Source: Bacillota bacterium (GTDB taxonomy: Bacteria; Bacillota; Clostridia; Christensenellales; SZUA-584). Taken from it: DNA of 10,666 nt. Positions 1 to 7,864 of the stretch are shown piece by piece. How positions within the stretch are numbered: the stretch's first letter is position 1; each line of letters opens with the position of its first letter. Position numbers and translations under genes: made by a program. The stretch covers positions 1 through 10,666 of the forward strand of contig JAEWWC010000158.1 of NCBI GenBank assembly GCA_023396555.1, given 5' to 3'. The notes under the pieces are model-generated. The model saw only the letters and a program-made list of their open reading frames with translations, had not been told where the DNA came from and did not search any database.

Positions 1-50
1 CAATTTCACTGTTTGGCTGTTTTCAAAGGATATGACGATTGGAGCCTGCC

Positions 51-827
51 ATGAACACAGAAAACAAACCCGCTTATCTGAAAGTCTACGAAACGCTCAA
101 AGCCGCAATCCGTCAAAGCTACGCCCCCGGAGAATTTCTGCCGCCCGAGCCTCAACTGGAAGAAGGCTTCGGCGTCAGCCGCATCACGATACGCCGGGCC
201 GTGCAGATGCTGGCCCAGGACGGCCTCGTATCCGTCCGGCAGGGCCGCGGCACGATGGTGACGGTGCCGGACGCCGCACAAGCCGCCAATCCCATCACTT
301 CCACCACTGAAGTGCTGGTGCAGGCGGGCTATCATGTGAAAACGGTGGATACCTATATCGACACCGTAATTCCCGACACCTCGGTGCTTAAAAACCTCTG
401 GCTGCCCGAGGATACGCCGGTAACGCGGCTGCAGCGCATATTTGTGGGCAACGGGCGCCCCTTCTCCATCGTCACCAACCACTTAAATCCCTCACTCGTG
501 CCCGATCTGGTGAAACACAAACGCGAGTTGGGGTCGCTCTATCACCTGCTGGAGACGCGATATGGGCTGTGCCTCGACAACGCCACCGACGACATCACCG
601 CCGTGGGCGCAAGCATTGAACAGGCCCACACGCTGAACATCCCCATCGGCTCGCCGCTCATCCACATACGCCGCATACTCTATTCGCAGAACCGCCCCGT
701 CTCCTGCAGCGATATGCTGGCGGACGCTTCGCGTTGTAAATTCCGCGTATTCCTGTCCGGCCGCCCGGCCTGCGAGGAACCCGCTGTAGAAAAAAGCGGC
801 GATATGCCCGCTGCCGCTTCTGTTTAA
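51..827 (+). CDS. GntR family transcriptional regulator, HutC/UTRA type
   Basis: Cytoplasmic one-component DNA-binding regulator of 258 residues. Residues about 8-73 are a GntR winged helix: YLKVYETLKAAI, then GEFLPPEPQLEEGFGVSRITIRRAVQ split over the recognition helix, then the wing QGRGTMV at 64-70. Residues about 80-235 fit the UTRA effector domain, with the characteristic FVGNGRPFSI strand (131-140) and IHIRRILYSQNRPVS near the end. HutC-type members usually repress sugar, amino-acid or phosphonate uptake genes and are released by a small ligand; the ligand here is unknown. I chose ATG 51 because GGAG at 41-44 lies 6 bases upstream; a TTG at 39 is in frame but has no such site. The gene is alone on the plus strand and convergent with dprA, so its target is probably left of the window. 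The last 20 residues are low-complexity and probably disordered. Family assignment is secure; function is not. Confidence 0.9.
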   Translation: MNTENKPAYLKVYETLKAAIRQSYAPGEFLPPEPQLEEGFGVSRITIRRAVQMLAQDGLVSVRQGRGTMVTVPDAAQAANPITSTTEVLVQAGYHVKTVDTYIDTVIPDTSVLKNLWLPEDTPVTRLQRIFVGNGRPFSIVTNHLNPSLVPDLVKHKRELGSLYHLLETRYGLCLDNATDDITAVGASIEQAHTLNIPIGSPLIHIRRILYSQNRPVSCSDMLADASRCKFRVFLSGRPACEEPAVEKSGDMPAAASV

Positions 828-839
828 GTGGCTAAATAA

Positions 840-927
840 CTAAGACAGTGGAAGCTCTGCTTCCACACCTTTGCTCAAGGGGTTGCCCCTTGAGGATCCC
901 ATCAGGAAAATGCCTTGGCATTTTCCG
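840..927 (+). repeat. Three-hairpin dispersed repeat, copy A
   Basis: An 88-base intergenic element that recurs in diverged form at 9471-9565 in the same orientation. It opens with CTAAGAC and holds three perfect hairpins in a row. Stem 1 pairs 848-855 with 859-866 (loop TCT). Stem 2 pairs 874-882 with 886-894 (loop TTG). Stem 3 pairs 905-914 with 917-926 (really a 9-bp stem with a CTTG-type loop). The linkers ACACCT and ATCAGG are shared with copy B. Differences between the copies keep all three stems paired. It lies between convergent gntR and dprA. It carries no ORF and no obvious terminal inverted repeats. What it does is unknown: it could be a REP/MITE-like element, a modular terminator or a structured RNA. 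Confidence 0.8.
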
Positions 928-935
928 TTATTATT
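905..935 (+). terminator. Possible terminator of gntR (third hairpin of repeat A)
   Basis: The 9-10 bp hairpin 905-926 lies about 78 bases after the gntR stop and is followed by GTTATTATTAT. This is a broken T-run, weaker than the uninterrupted five T's after the equivalent hairpin of copy B. It is the best intrinsic terminator candidate for gntR. Read on the other strand there is no T-run after the hairpin, so it does not obviously end the dprA transcript. Confidence 0.4.
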
Positions 936-988
936 ATAACCTGCTTGATTACATGTTCCGATCTGTTCAGAACAAATATGCACAAGAT

Positions 989-2065
989 CTATATGCCGAA
1001 CCGGCCACCCGGCAGACGCCGGCACAGGCCGGACAGCTCCATCATCGTGAGTTCGGCGCTCACCTCACCCGGCGCGCCCTGTACCGCCGCCGCGATATCC
1101 TCGATGCTCATATCCTCCTGCCGCAGCAGCTCGTAAATGCGCTGCTGGAAGAAATCCATCGGTGGCAGGTCTTTTTCTTCCGAAGCTGCACCCATCGGCT
1201 TTCCGCCGTAAAAAGCGCGTATGTCCGCTGCGCCGTTCACTGGATACGCTCCGTTGGCGAGCAGCTCATCCGGCAGCGCGGAAGACGCAAGCCAGGGCGG
1301 CCCCGGCACGGCAAACACATCCCGGTCGTAACTGATCGCCAGTGAGGCCGTGATGGCTGTACCGCCTTTGATATCCGATTCCACCACGAGCAGCCCGCGG
1401 CACAATCCCACGATGATGCGGTTGCGCACCGGGAAATTGGCCGCGTTCGGCCCCGTTCCGGGCGGCAGTTCGGAGATTATGGCGCCCTTCTCCGTTATCA
1501 TATGGTAAAGCACATCGTTCTCAGGCGGATAGATTACATCCGCGCCGCAGCCCAGCACAGCCACCGTGGACGCTCCCGCGTCCAGCGTGCCCAGATGCGC
1601 CGCCGTGTCGATGCCGCGCGCCATGCCGGAAACGACTGGCATGCCCAGCTCCGCGGCGATTTTGCGCGTATGCTCAAAACCGCGCCGCGTACAGGCCCGC
1701 GTGCCCACAATGCCGATGTAGTCGTCCAGCACGGGCAGCTCTCCTTTCACGAACAGTGCGGGCGGCGGCCATGGTATGCCCGTCAGCCTTGTGGGATACT
1801 CCGCGTCCAGCCGCGTGATCACACTGATATCCTTAGCCGATAGCTCCGCCAGCAGCTCCGATACCCGTGCACGGGATGCTGCCGCTTTAGCCGCTTTCAT
1901 CAGCTCGGGCGGCAGACCTTCCTCATCCGTGCGTCCCGCAGCTACGGCCTCGAACAAATCTGCAGCGCTGCCGAAAGCTTTCAGCAGCCGATAGAAAGTC
2001 TTCGCACCCATGCCGGGCAGCGACGCCAGCCATATCCAGTATTTCTGTTCCTCGGTGTATGTCAT
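989..2065 (-). CDS. dprA: DNA-processing protein DprA (Smf)
   Basis: Cytoplasmic single-strand DNA-binding protein that protects incoming DNA during natural transformation and loads RecA. The 358 residues show an N-terminal helix-hairpin-helix/SAM-like region (LPGMG at 16-20), then the Rossmann-like DprA core: GIVGTRACT (118-126), SGMARGID (146-153), LGCGADVIYPP (171-181), FPVRNRIIVG (211-220) and FAVPGPP (251-257). A C-terminal winged-helix-like segment spans about 302-358. The stretch after AVPG lacks the usual S-x-G-x-N-x-L-I pattern and reads ALPDELLANGA instead, a modest deviation. I chose ATG 2065 because GGAG lies 6 bases upstream. ATG 2071 overlaps the comM stop as ATGA, but there the GGAG would touch the start codon; TTG 2077 is a further option. 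It is the last gene of the minus-strand operon, 2 bases after comM. No clear terminator follows it. The presence of dprA with comM does not by itself show that the organism is competent, since both are widely kept in non-transformable bacteria. Confidence 0.95.
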   Translation of the reverse strand: MTYTEEQKYWIWLASLPGMGAKTFYRLLKAFGSAADLFEAVAAGRTDEEGLPPELMKAAKAAASRARVSELLAELSAKDISVITRLDAEYPTRLTGIPWPPPALFVKGELPVLDDYIGIVGTRACTRRGFEHTRKIAAELGMPVVSGMARGIDTAAHLGTLDAGASTVAVLGCGADVIYPPENDVLYHMITEKGAIISELPPGTGPNAANFPVRNRIIVGLCRGLLVVESDIKGGTAITASLAISYDRDVFAVPGPPWLASSALPDELLANGAYPVNGAADIRAFYGGKPMGAASEEKDLPPMDFFQQRIYELLRQEDMSIEDIAAAVQGAPGEVSAELTMMELSGLCRRLPGGRFGI

Positions 2066-2067
2066 TC

Positions 2068-3585
2068 TCATCTCCAATACCGCTCATCCTGCGTACGGTA
2101 TTGCAGCGCCTCGGCCAGATGCTTGACGCCGATCTGCTCCGCGCCGTCCAGGTCGGCGATGGTGCGCGCCACCTTGCGCACGCGCGCCATCCCTCTGGGG
2201 CTCAGGTTCAGCGTCTGGTATGCCCGCTGCATGATGTTGCCGCAGGCGTCGTCCAGAACGCAGTGTGTGTTCAGCTGTTCGGAGGACAATGCCGCGTTGG
2301 CGTATATGCCGGTGCCCGCGTACCGCTGATGTTGTATGCGCCGCGCCGCGTTGACACGTGCCCGCACTTCCCGCGAGGACTCACCGGGTGTCGCATCCGT
2401 CAGCTCGCCGTATGTCACGTTGTTCATGCCTATATGCATGTCGATGCGGTCCAGCAGCGGCCCGCTGATGCGCGACAGATACTGCGCGATCTCGCGCGGA
2501 GAGCAGCGACACGGTTTATCACTGCCGAAGTGGCCGCACGGACAGGGGTTCATGGATGCGATGAGCATCACATTGGCGGGGTAGGTCAGCTTGGCGTTGG
2601 CCCGGGCGATGCTGATCTGCCTGTCCTCCAACGGCTGTCGCAGCGCTTCCAGCGTCTGCCGCTTGAACTCGGGCAGCTCGTCCAGAAACAGCACACCGCC
2701 GTGCGCAAGGCTGATTTCACCGGGCAATACGCGCAGGCCACCGCCCGTCAGCGCCGCGGTAGACGTTGTGTGATGCGGACTGCGAAAAGGCCGTGCAGCT
2801 GCCAGCCCGCCGGAGCTTATGCCGCATACGGACTGTATCTTTGTGATTTCCATCGCTTCTTCAAATGTGAGTTCGGGAAGTATGCCGGGTACCGCCCTTG
2901 CGAGCATCGTTTTGCCCGAGCCGGGAGGACCGATAAAAAGCAGATTGTGCCCACCCGCCGCGGCCACCTCCAGTGCCCTTCTGGCGTGCTGCTGACCACG
3001 AACGTGCGCTATATCGTGCGTACCCAGTGAGTGTTCGTCCGGATGGTATTCATGCATGGGCAGCGGCTTTATTGACTGCTGTCCGTTTAAGTGTGCCGCC
3101 AGTTGGGCCAGCGTTTCCACGGGGTATACGGCGATGCCGCCGACATACGCCGCCTCGTCCGCGTTCACCGCGGAGATATAAAGCCGGGTGACCCCCGCTT
3201 CCTTCGCGGATATTGCCATCGGCAATGCGCCCGCGACACTCCGCAGCTGCCCATCCAGCGACAGCTCACCCAGAAACGCGCTCGCTTCATCCGGCTGCAT
3301 CACCTGTCCGCTGGCGCACAACAACCCCGCTGCAATGGCGAGGTCGTATATCGGCCCGTCCTTTTTCAGATCGGCCGGAGCCAGATTGATGGTGATGCGC
3401 TGCTGCGGGTACGAAAAGCCAGAGTTTTTGATGGCGGCGCGCACACGCTCCTTGGATTCGCGCACGGCTGCGCCCGGCAGCCCTACCGTCTCGTAGGCCG
3501 GCATGCCGAATGCGATGTCCGCCTCCACGATTACCGGGTAACCGCTAAGCCCCATCAGGCCGCAGCTGAGTATTTTGGAGAGCAT
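2068..3585 (-). CDS. comM: YifB/ComM family Mg-chelatase-like AAA+ ATPase
   Basis: Full-length (505 residues) member of the YifB/ComM family. ComM of transforming bacteria is a hexameric helicase that promotes branch migration during integration of transforming DNA. The order is: N-terminal ChlI/Lon-protease-like domain (about 20-170); AAA+ core with Walker A GPPGSGKT (219-226) and Walker B GGVLFLDELPEF (296-307); a sensor region with MNPCPCGHFG (345-354) and a following cysteine pair; then LLDRIDMHI (377-385); and a C-terminal Mg-chelatase helical domain. All expected ATPase motifs are intact. ATG 3585 is preceded by GCGAGG five bases upstream. It starts 12 bases after gtrA and ends 2 bases before dprA, its usual partner. 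The role in recombination is known for some family members and inferred here. Confidence 0.95.
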   Translation of the reverse strand: MLSKILSCGLMGLSGYPVIVEADIAFGMPAYETVGLPGAAVRESKERVRAAIKNSGFSYPQQRITINLAPADLKKDGPIYDLAIAAGLLCASGQVMQPDEASAFLGELSLDGQLRSVAGALPMAISAKEAGVTRLYISAVNADEAAYVGGIAVYPVETLAQLAAHLNGQQSIKPLPMHEYHPDEHSLGTHDIAHVRGQQHARRALEVAAAGGHNLLFIGPPGSGKTMLARAVPGILPELTFEEAMEITKIQSVCGISSGGLAAARPFRSPHHTTSTAALTGGGLRVLPGEISLAHGGVLFLDELPEFKRQTLEALRQPLEDRQISIARANAKLTYPANVMLIASMNPCPCGHFGSDKPCRCSPREIAQYLSRISGPLLDRIDMHIGMNNVTYGELTDATPGESSREVRARVNAARRIQHQRYAGTGIYANAALSSEQLNTHCVLDDACGNIMQRAYQTLNLSPRGMARVRKVARTIADLDGAEQIGVKHLAEALQYRTQDERYWR

Positions 3586-3597
3586 TGTAGCCTCGCT

Positions 3598-4098
3598 TTA
3601 CTGCTTATGCTGTACAGCGGACGCCGGCTCGCGGAATACGAGCAGCTTGTTGCCCGCGAAATTGACGATGAAGGAAAATACCGTTGCGATCAGCTTGGCC
3701 CAAAGGTTGTGCAGGCCGTACATCTCGCCAAGTATGTAGACCGCAAGCGTATTCACGCCCAGCGACACGAGATTGACAAAAACAAATTTGATAAAGTCCG
3801 CAGACAGGAACCAGACCCGCACCGTGCGCGCCCTTCCGCCTCCCCGCGGCGTCCGTGTGACGGTGTACCTGGTTAAGAACTTCAGCTTCATCTTGAACGT
3901 CCAGAAACGGTTGAATACGAAGCTGTTCACTACGCCGCAGGTATACGAAATCACGTTGGATATCACCAGCGGCCATCCCAGCGCCACGTTCAGCAGAGAC
4001 AGCACACCATAATCCACCAGAAAGTTGAGCGCGCCCACGCAGACGAATTTGACAAAGTGCCAAAAGCTTTTACCGTATTTATGATAGAGCGTCTTCAA
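3598..4098 (-). CDS. GtrA family membrane protein (putative lipid-linked sugar flippase)
   Basis: A 166-residue membrane protein with four predicted helices (about 15-38, 43-63, 101-124, 132-154), the GtrA fold size. Family signatures are the NSFVFNRFWTF segment after helix 2 (58-68) and its internal counterpart NFAGNKLLVF after helix 4 (146-155). GtrA proteins are associated with moving polyprenyl-phosphate-linked sugars across the cytoplasmic membrane for glycosyltransferases acting outside, which fits the two upstream genes. An unusually long arginine-rich loop (about 71-96, including RTPRGGGRARTVR) separates the two halves and should lie on the cytoplasmic side. The only reasonable start is TTG at 4098, 22 bases after the preceding stop; the nearest Shine-Dalgarno-like run (GAGG) is 14 bases away, so translation may depend on coupling. 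Donor sugar unknown. Confidence 0.85.
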   Translation of the reverse strand: MKTLYHKYGKSFWHFVKFVCVGALNFLVDYGVLSLLNVALGWPLVISNVISYTCGVVNSFVFNRFWTFKMKLKFLTRYTVTRTPRGGGRARTVRVWFLSADFIKFVFVNLVSLGVNTLAVYILGEMYGLHNLWAKLIATVFSFIVNFAGNKLLVFREPASAVQHKQ

Positions 4099-4120
4099 AG
4101 CTTATTATAGCGCCTCACTC

Positions 4121-6040
4121 TCAGTAGAATGGCCAGCTCGGCAGCCAGCGCAGTAAATGGTCCGAATACCAGCGCGAGACCTCCGTGCCTGTCGTAACGG
4201 GATAGAACATCGCGAACAGCACGAGGCATACGCCAAGGTAAATGAATACCGCCTTTTTGCCATGCTTCGTCCGCTCGATCAGATATTTTGCCAGCACACC
4301 CATCAGCAGTATCAGGAACGGCAGCGTAGCGAAATAGTGGTAGATGAACGTTTCACGAGAAATCAGCACCCACGGCAGATACTGTGACAGCGCCGCAATG
4401 GACAAAAACAGCGTCCTCTGGCCCAGTCGGCCCTTGCGTATGCGGATCACGATCAGCGTGATCACGGCGCCCAAGCCGCCCCACCAGATCAACGGATTGC
4501 CCATGGTGGACATGGACGACATATAGCCTTCCGGGTATCCCTGCCCCTGGAACAGGAACACCGGCCTGATATCCAGCGGCCATTTATACCATTCGGACGA
4601 GAACGGGTGCGGCGCGTCCGTCTTCAAATTACTGTGGTAGTTGAACATGTATTCCTGGTTCTGCAGTACATGCTGGAGATCGTAAGGGTTGTCCGTCACC
4701 TGCATATACGGAATATAGGCTAAGCCGTAAATGACGAGCGGCACAACGATAAAGAACAGCACGCACCACAGCAGCGTGATGAACGTCTTGCCCAGATAGC
4801 TGCGGCACAGCTCCTCCAGAAAAGCGCGGCGCTCCGGCGGCAGCCCCGAGCTGCCTTCCTCGTCATCCAGCGTCAGCCGCGCATAACGGTATTCGTTGAA
4901 ACGCTTGGCGATCTGTATGCCCAGCACCACAGCCAGCCCTGCGCCGGCGTAGATGCACAGCCACTTTGTGGCCGCTCCCAACCCGAACGCTACGCCTGTG
5001 AGCGCCAGCGGCAGCAGCGATTTTGCAAGCGGCTGGCGGTTGTAGTTGGTCTCGGTATACAGATACATGAAGTAGTACATCAGCATGATGAAGAACACGC
5101 TGTAGCTGTCGATGGTCGCGATGCGCGTCTGCGTATAGTGCATGAAGTCCAACGCGAACAGCGCGGTCGGGATGAACGCGAACAGCGTTTTCTTGAACAG
5201 CCGTTTGGCGAATATGTACATCAGCGGCAGCATCAGCACGCCAAACAGCGTGCCCATGCAGCGCCAGCCAAACGGGTTCATGCCGAATATGCGGATGCCG
5301 ATGGACAGTATGATCTTGCCCAGCGGCGGATGCGTGATCTCGTAAGGCGTCAGATGCTCGATGTTTTCGAGAGCGGTACGCGCGTGGTACACCTCGTCGA
5401 AATACATCTGGTTCATATAATAGGTCTGCATCGGCACATACTGCTGCTCGTCGAACATATTCTCCGGCGCGTTGCCGCGGGGCGCATCCGGATCGGTGTT
5501 CGCCGCCATATCCACCGGCAGCGGCAGGCCGTCTTCACCGCAGAACGCCATCTCCAGCATGCGCAGCGGCCGTTCATCCCGGACTGTGGAGGTAATCATC
5601 ACATAGCGCGCGGTAAACGGCTGGACGTTCACGAACTGCCACTCATACATATCCGTCGTCGCATAATCGACGGTGAGCGGTTCATTCACTGTGGTCGTTA
5701 CGCCATCAGCATCCGTCTCCGTAACCTCGTGCATCACGTCGCTATAGCCTTCGCCGTCATTGGAATACGAGAACGAGAAAGTACCGTTTCCGAGGGAAGT
5801 AAAATACTTGATGGATGAAATGTCCTGCGGCGATTCAAACTCGACGATAACCGGACTTTCGTCCAGCGCATAGAACGTCTTCGGTATATCGAAGGATCCG
5901 AGATTGATGAACCCCACCACCGCATAGACCAGCGTAACGGCGGACATCACCAGCCAGTCCAGCCGCGCCATCCGCGTGGGTTCGTGCTTATCGAAAAGCC
6001 GCCTCCGTGCGTGCTTCTGCCATTCGTTGTTTAAAATCAT
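4121..6040 (-). CDS. PMT-type (GT39-like) polyprenyl-phosphate-dependent glycosyltransferase
   Basis: A large polytopic enzyme of 639 residues resembling bacterial protein O-mannosyltransferases. These transfer mannose from polyprenyl-phosphate-mannose to Ser/Thr of exported proteins on the outer membrane face. Visible PMT marks are: the acidic catalytic pair in YFDEVYHA (213-220), HPPLGK (237-242), RIATIDSYSVFF (306-317), SSEWYKWPL (481-489) in the last large outer loop, and FIYHYFATLPF (565-575). The first helix is about 29-48. Between it and the DE pair lies a roughly 115-residue beta-rich segment (54-168), with ISSIKYF and ARYVMI strands that recall F5/8 type C (discoidin) domains. Such an insert is absent from classical PMTs. 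I prefer ATG 6040 because GAGG lies 8 bases upstream. ATG 6064 would overlap the previous gene by 8 bases and lacks a site. It lies between a GT-C gene and gtrA. Acceptor and sugar are unknown; lipid or polymer modification is possible. Confidence 0.85.
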   Translation of the reverse strand: MILNNEWQKHARRRLFDKHEPTRMARLDWLVMSAVTLVYAVVGFINLGSFDIPKTFYALDESPVIVEFESPQDISSIKYFTSLGNGTFSFSYSNDGEGYSDVMHEVTETDADGVTTTVNEPLTVDYATTDMYEWQFVNVQPFTARYVMITSTVRDERPLRMLEMAFCGEDGLPLPVDMAANTDPDAPRGNAPENMFDEQQYVPMQTYYMNQMYFDEVYHARTALENIEHLTPYEITHPPLGKIILSIGIRIFGMNPFGWRCMGTLFGVLMLPLMYIFAKRLFKKTLFAFIPTALFALDFMHYTQTRIATIDSYSVFFIMLMYYFMYLYTETNYNRQPLAKSLLPLALTGVAFGLGAATKWLCIYAGAGLAVVLGIQIAKRFNEYRYARLTLDDEEGSSGLPPERRAFLEELCRSYLGKTFITLLWCVLFFIVVPLVIYGLAYIPYMQVTDNPYDLQHVLQNQEYMFNYHSNLKTDAPHPFSSEWYKWPLDIRPVFLFQGQGYPEGYMSSMSTMGNPLIWWGGLGAVITLIVIRIRKGRLGQRTLFLSIAALSQYLPWVLISRETFIYHYFATLPFLILLMGVLAKYLIERTKHGKKAVFIYLGVCLVLFAMFYPVTTGTEVSRWYSDHLLRWLPSWPFY

Positions 6041-6056
6041 CTGAGCTTCCTCTTGT

Positions 6057-7505
6057 CTATCCATTGAGAGCGGGGCTTTTGATCAGCACAGTGCCGCTGA
6101 CGAGCTTCTTGAACGTCAGAATGGCATATATCATATAAAGTCCCATATTGGCTGCCGAAATCACCAGCGTAGGCAGCTTGTCCACCAGCACCGAGTCGGC
6201 ATACAGCGTAAACAGCTGAGCAAACAGCGCCGTGACGGAAAACGCAACAGCGAACGTCAACGTCGTCATATCCCTTGTAAATACGTAGGCCAGCAGCAAA
6301 AACGCACAAGCCGGCAGCATGTACCTTTCGTGCATCGCATGGGCCAGCATATAAATCGAAATCACCAGAAAAGCCGCGACGTCGAACGTGGCCAACTGCG
6401 CCCGCGAACGCCACTGCAGTATCGCCACCGCAATGCAGGTCAGGCCGATAAATATGATTCCCCAAATGTGGTAAGGCATAAACAGGAATATCTGATCAGC
6501 CGGCACCCAATTAGCCCCTACCAGCCCCCACAGGTTAAACGCGTTCACCGTCGCGTACTGATATTCCTCGACCACGCCGATATATTTGTGCAGTATCCAG
6601 TCGGGCTGCTGGCTGCCGGTAAACGGAATCACGCCCAAAGCGAACACCGCCGCCACGATTCCTAAGGCCCCCAGCATCTTGAGCGTCTCCCGCTCCGCCC
6701 TGCCCTTTTTGAACAGCGCATATATATAGGTCAGTCCCACCACAGGCGCCAGCATGATAGCCTGCGGTTTTAAGAGCAACGCGATGGCGAAGAACAGCGC
6801 GCCCAGCAGCGTGTTTTCCTTGCGCAGATAGTACAGGCACAACACGACGAACAGTATGAATACCATGTCGATCTGCCCCCAGACGCTGCTGTTGAAAAAC
6901 ATCGCCGGATTGAAAAGCAAGAACGCGCTGCATAGCAGGCCGAACGTGCGCCCCATCTGTTTCACCGACACGCGGCACACAAACAGCGCCAGCACCACCT
7001 CGGCGATGATGGACGGCAGCTTGATGATCAGCGTAAACAGTCCCGAGTTCGCGTCGATGCCGAGCGCGTCGCGCAGCGCCCCCAGGCCGTACAGCACATA
7101 CATGTAGCCCGGCGGGTAGTCGCAGAATATGCCTGACGAATAAAAGCCGGACAGGCCGTTTTCATAAACAGCCACTGCCCAGCCCTTAAAGCATGCAATA
7201 TCCGTTGTATACCCTTCGAAAGCAAGCGCGACGATGACGCGGAGCATGACAGCCAATACGGCCGTCAGCACAAACACCGGCCAGATGCGTCCCATCCCGT
7301 CGTCCACGCCGTTGTTGCGAACGCCCAGCAGCACCGCCACGATGATAAACAGCACCGCCATAATGACGGTGAGTATCGTCGCCAGCATGGTCGCCCCGAC
7401 GGTCGCGTTCGACGGCTTGAAGGCCTCATCCGCCGCGAATGCCACCGTGGGCAGCGCGACGAGCAATATCACCACTAATAGTCCAATAACGATCCTGCGC
7501 ATCAT
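6057..7505 (-). CDS. Polytopic GT-C superfamily-like glycosyltransferase
   Basis: A 482-residue membrane protein with an N-terminal signal-peptide-like helix ending VAFA-AD (21-26) and roughly ten or more further hydrophobic segments. The pattern is that of GT-C enzymes using polyprenyl-phosphate sugars: an early outer-loop acidic residue in TDIACFKGWA (101-110; D102), DYPPGY (129-134), SVWGQIDM (207-214), LLKPQA (244-249), NAFNLWG (321-327) and HERYMLP (392-398). The last two resemble motifs of ALG6/ALG8 and bacterial mannosyl- and glucosyltransferases. The likely reaction is sugar transfer outside the cytoplasmic membrane onto a lipid-linked glycan or protein; specificity cannot be read. 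The start ATG 7505 overlaps the yraN stop by 4 bases (ATGA); the next codon (7502) is also ATG, with GGAG 4 bases before it, so either could be used. The following PMT-type gene begins 16 bases after the stop. Superfamily assignment is by motif, without alignment. Confidence 0.75.
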   Translation of the reverse strand: MMRRIVIGLLVVILLVALPTVAFAADEAFKPSNATVGATMLATILTVIMAVLFIIVAVLLGVRNNGVDDGMGRIWPVFVLTAVLAVMLRVIVALAFEGYTTDIACFKGWAVAVYENGLSGFYSSGIFCDYPPGYMYVLYGLGALRDALGIDANSGLFTLIIKLPSIIAEVVLALFVCRVSVKQMGRTFGLLCSAFLLFNPAMFFNSSVWGQIDMVFILFVVLCLYYLRKENTLLGALFFAIALLLKPQAIMLAPVVGLTYIYALFKKGRAERETLKMLGALGIVAAVFALGVIPFTGSQQPDWILHKYIGVVEEYQYATVNAFNLWGLVGANWVPADQIFLFMPYHIWGIIFIGLTCIAVAILQWRSRAQLATFDVAAFLVISIYMLAHAMHERYMLPACAFLLLAYVFTRDMTTLTFAVAFSVTALFAQLFTLYADSVLVDKLPTLVISAANMGLYMIYAILTFKKLVSGTVLIKSPALNG

Positions 7506-7864
7506 ACTCCAGCGGGCTCTATAAACTCGAAAGCATTCTTAATATGGCTGATTTTTCCGCCCGCAACCTCTATTATATCAAATCTGAATGTTTCATCAAT
7601 GATTTTATTTTTATATACATAATCCAGCGCCGCCCGGCATATGCGCCGCTGTTTGACCACAGTCACTGCCTCCGCGCCGGACCCGTACCGATCCGTGGAA
7701 CGCAGCTTCACCTCGCAGAACACCGTTGCGCCGTCCTGCCGGAATATGATATCCACCTCGCCGCCGCGCACATAATGGTTGCGCGCCAGCACCGTTCCGC
7801 CCGCCTGCTCAATATACCGGACGGCCATGTCCTCGCCCGCGTTGCCGCGGCTGCGCGTGTTCAT
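7502..7864 (-). CDS. yraN: YraN family (UPF0102) predicted endonuclease-like protein
   Basis: A small cytoplasmic protein of 120 residues matching the YraN/UPF0102 family in length and motifs. These are GNAGEDMAVRYI (7-18), RNHYVRGGEVDII (28-40) and VFCEVKLRS (48-56). The spacing GE-x-D … E-x-K (E36, D38, E51, K53) is the active-site pattern of PD-(D/E)xK nuclease folds, to which the family is related. Its biological role is poorly defined. The frame is open further upstream to 7990, but the family begins at MNTRSRGNAGE. ATG 7864 forms a 4-base ATGA overlap with the rnhB stop, so I chose it. No independent ribosome binding site is visible, which suggests translational coupling to rnhB. rnhB–yraN adjacency is common in Firmicutes. 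Confidence 0.93.
   Translation of the reverse strand: MNTRSRGNAGEDMAVRYIEQAGGTVLARNHYVRGGEVDIIFRQDGATVFCEVKLRSTDRYGSGAEAVTVVKQRRICRAALDYVYKNKIIDETFRFDIIEVAGGKISHIKNAFEFIEPAGV

Noticed and set aside
2059..3876. Long plus-strand ORFs (323 and 261 codons) opposite comM and gtrA
   Set aside because: They are antisense to well-recognised genes, have no family motifs, are rich in Arg/His/Cys as expected from the complement of GC-rich coding sequence, and lack ribosome binding sites.
4104..4109. TATAAT on the minus strand just before gtrA
   Set aside because: No -35 at a usable distance (CCATTC at 17 bases), and the position is inside a tight operon; probably chance.
5138..5818. Plus-strand ORF of 226 codons opposite the PMT-type gene
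   Set aside because: The composition is typical of an antisense shadow (Arg, His and Gln rich), and the opposite strand carries clear PMT motifs over the same bases.
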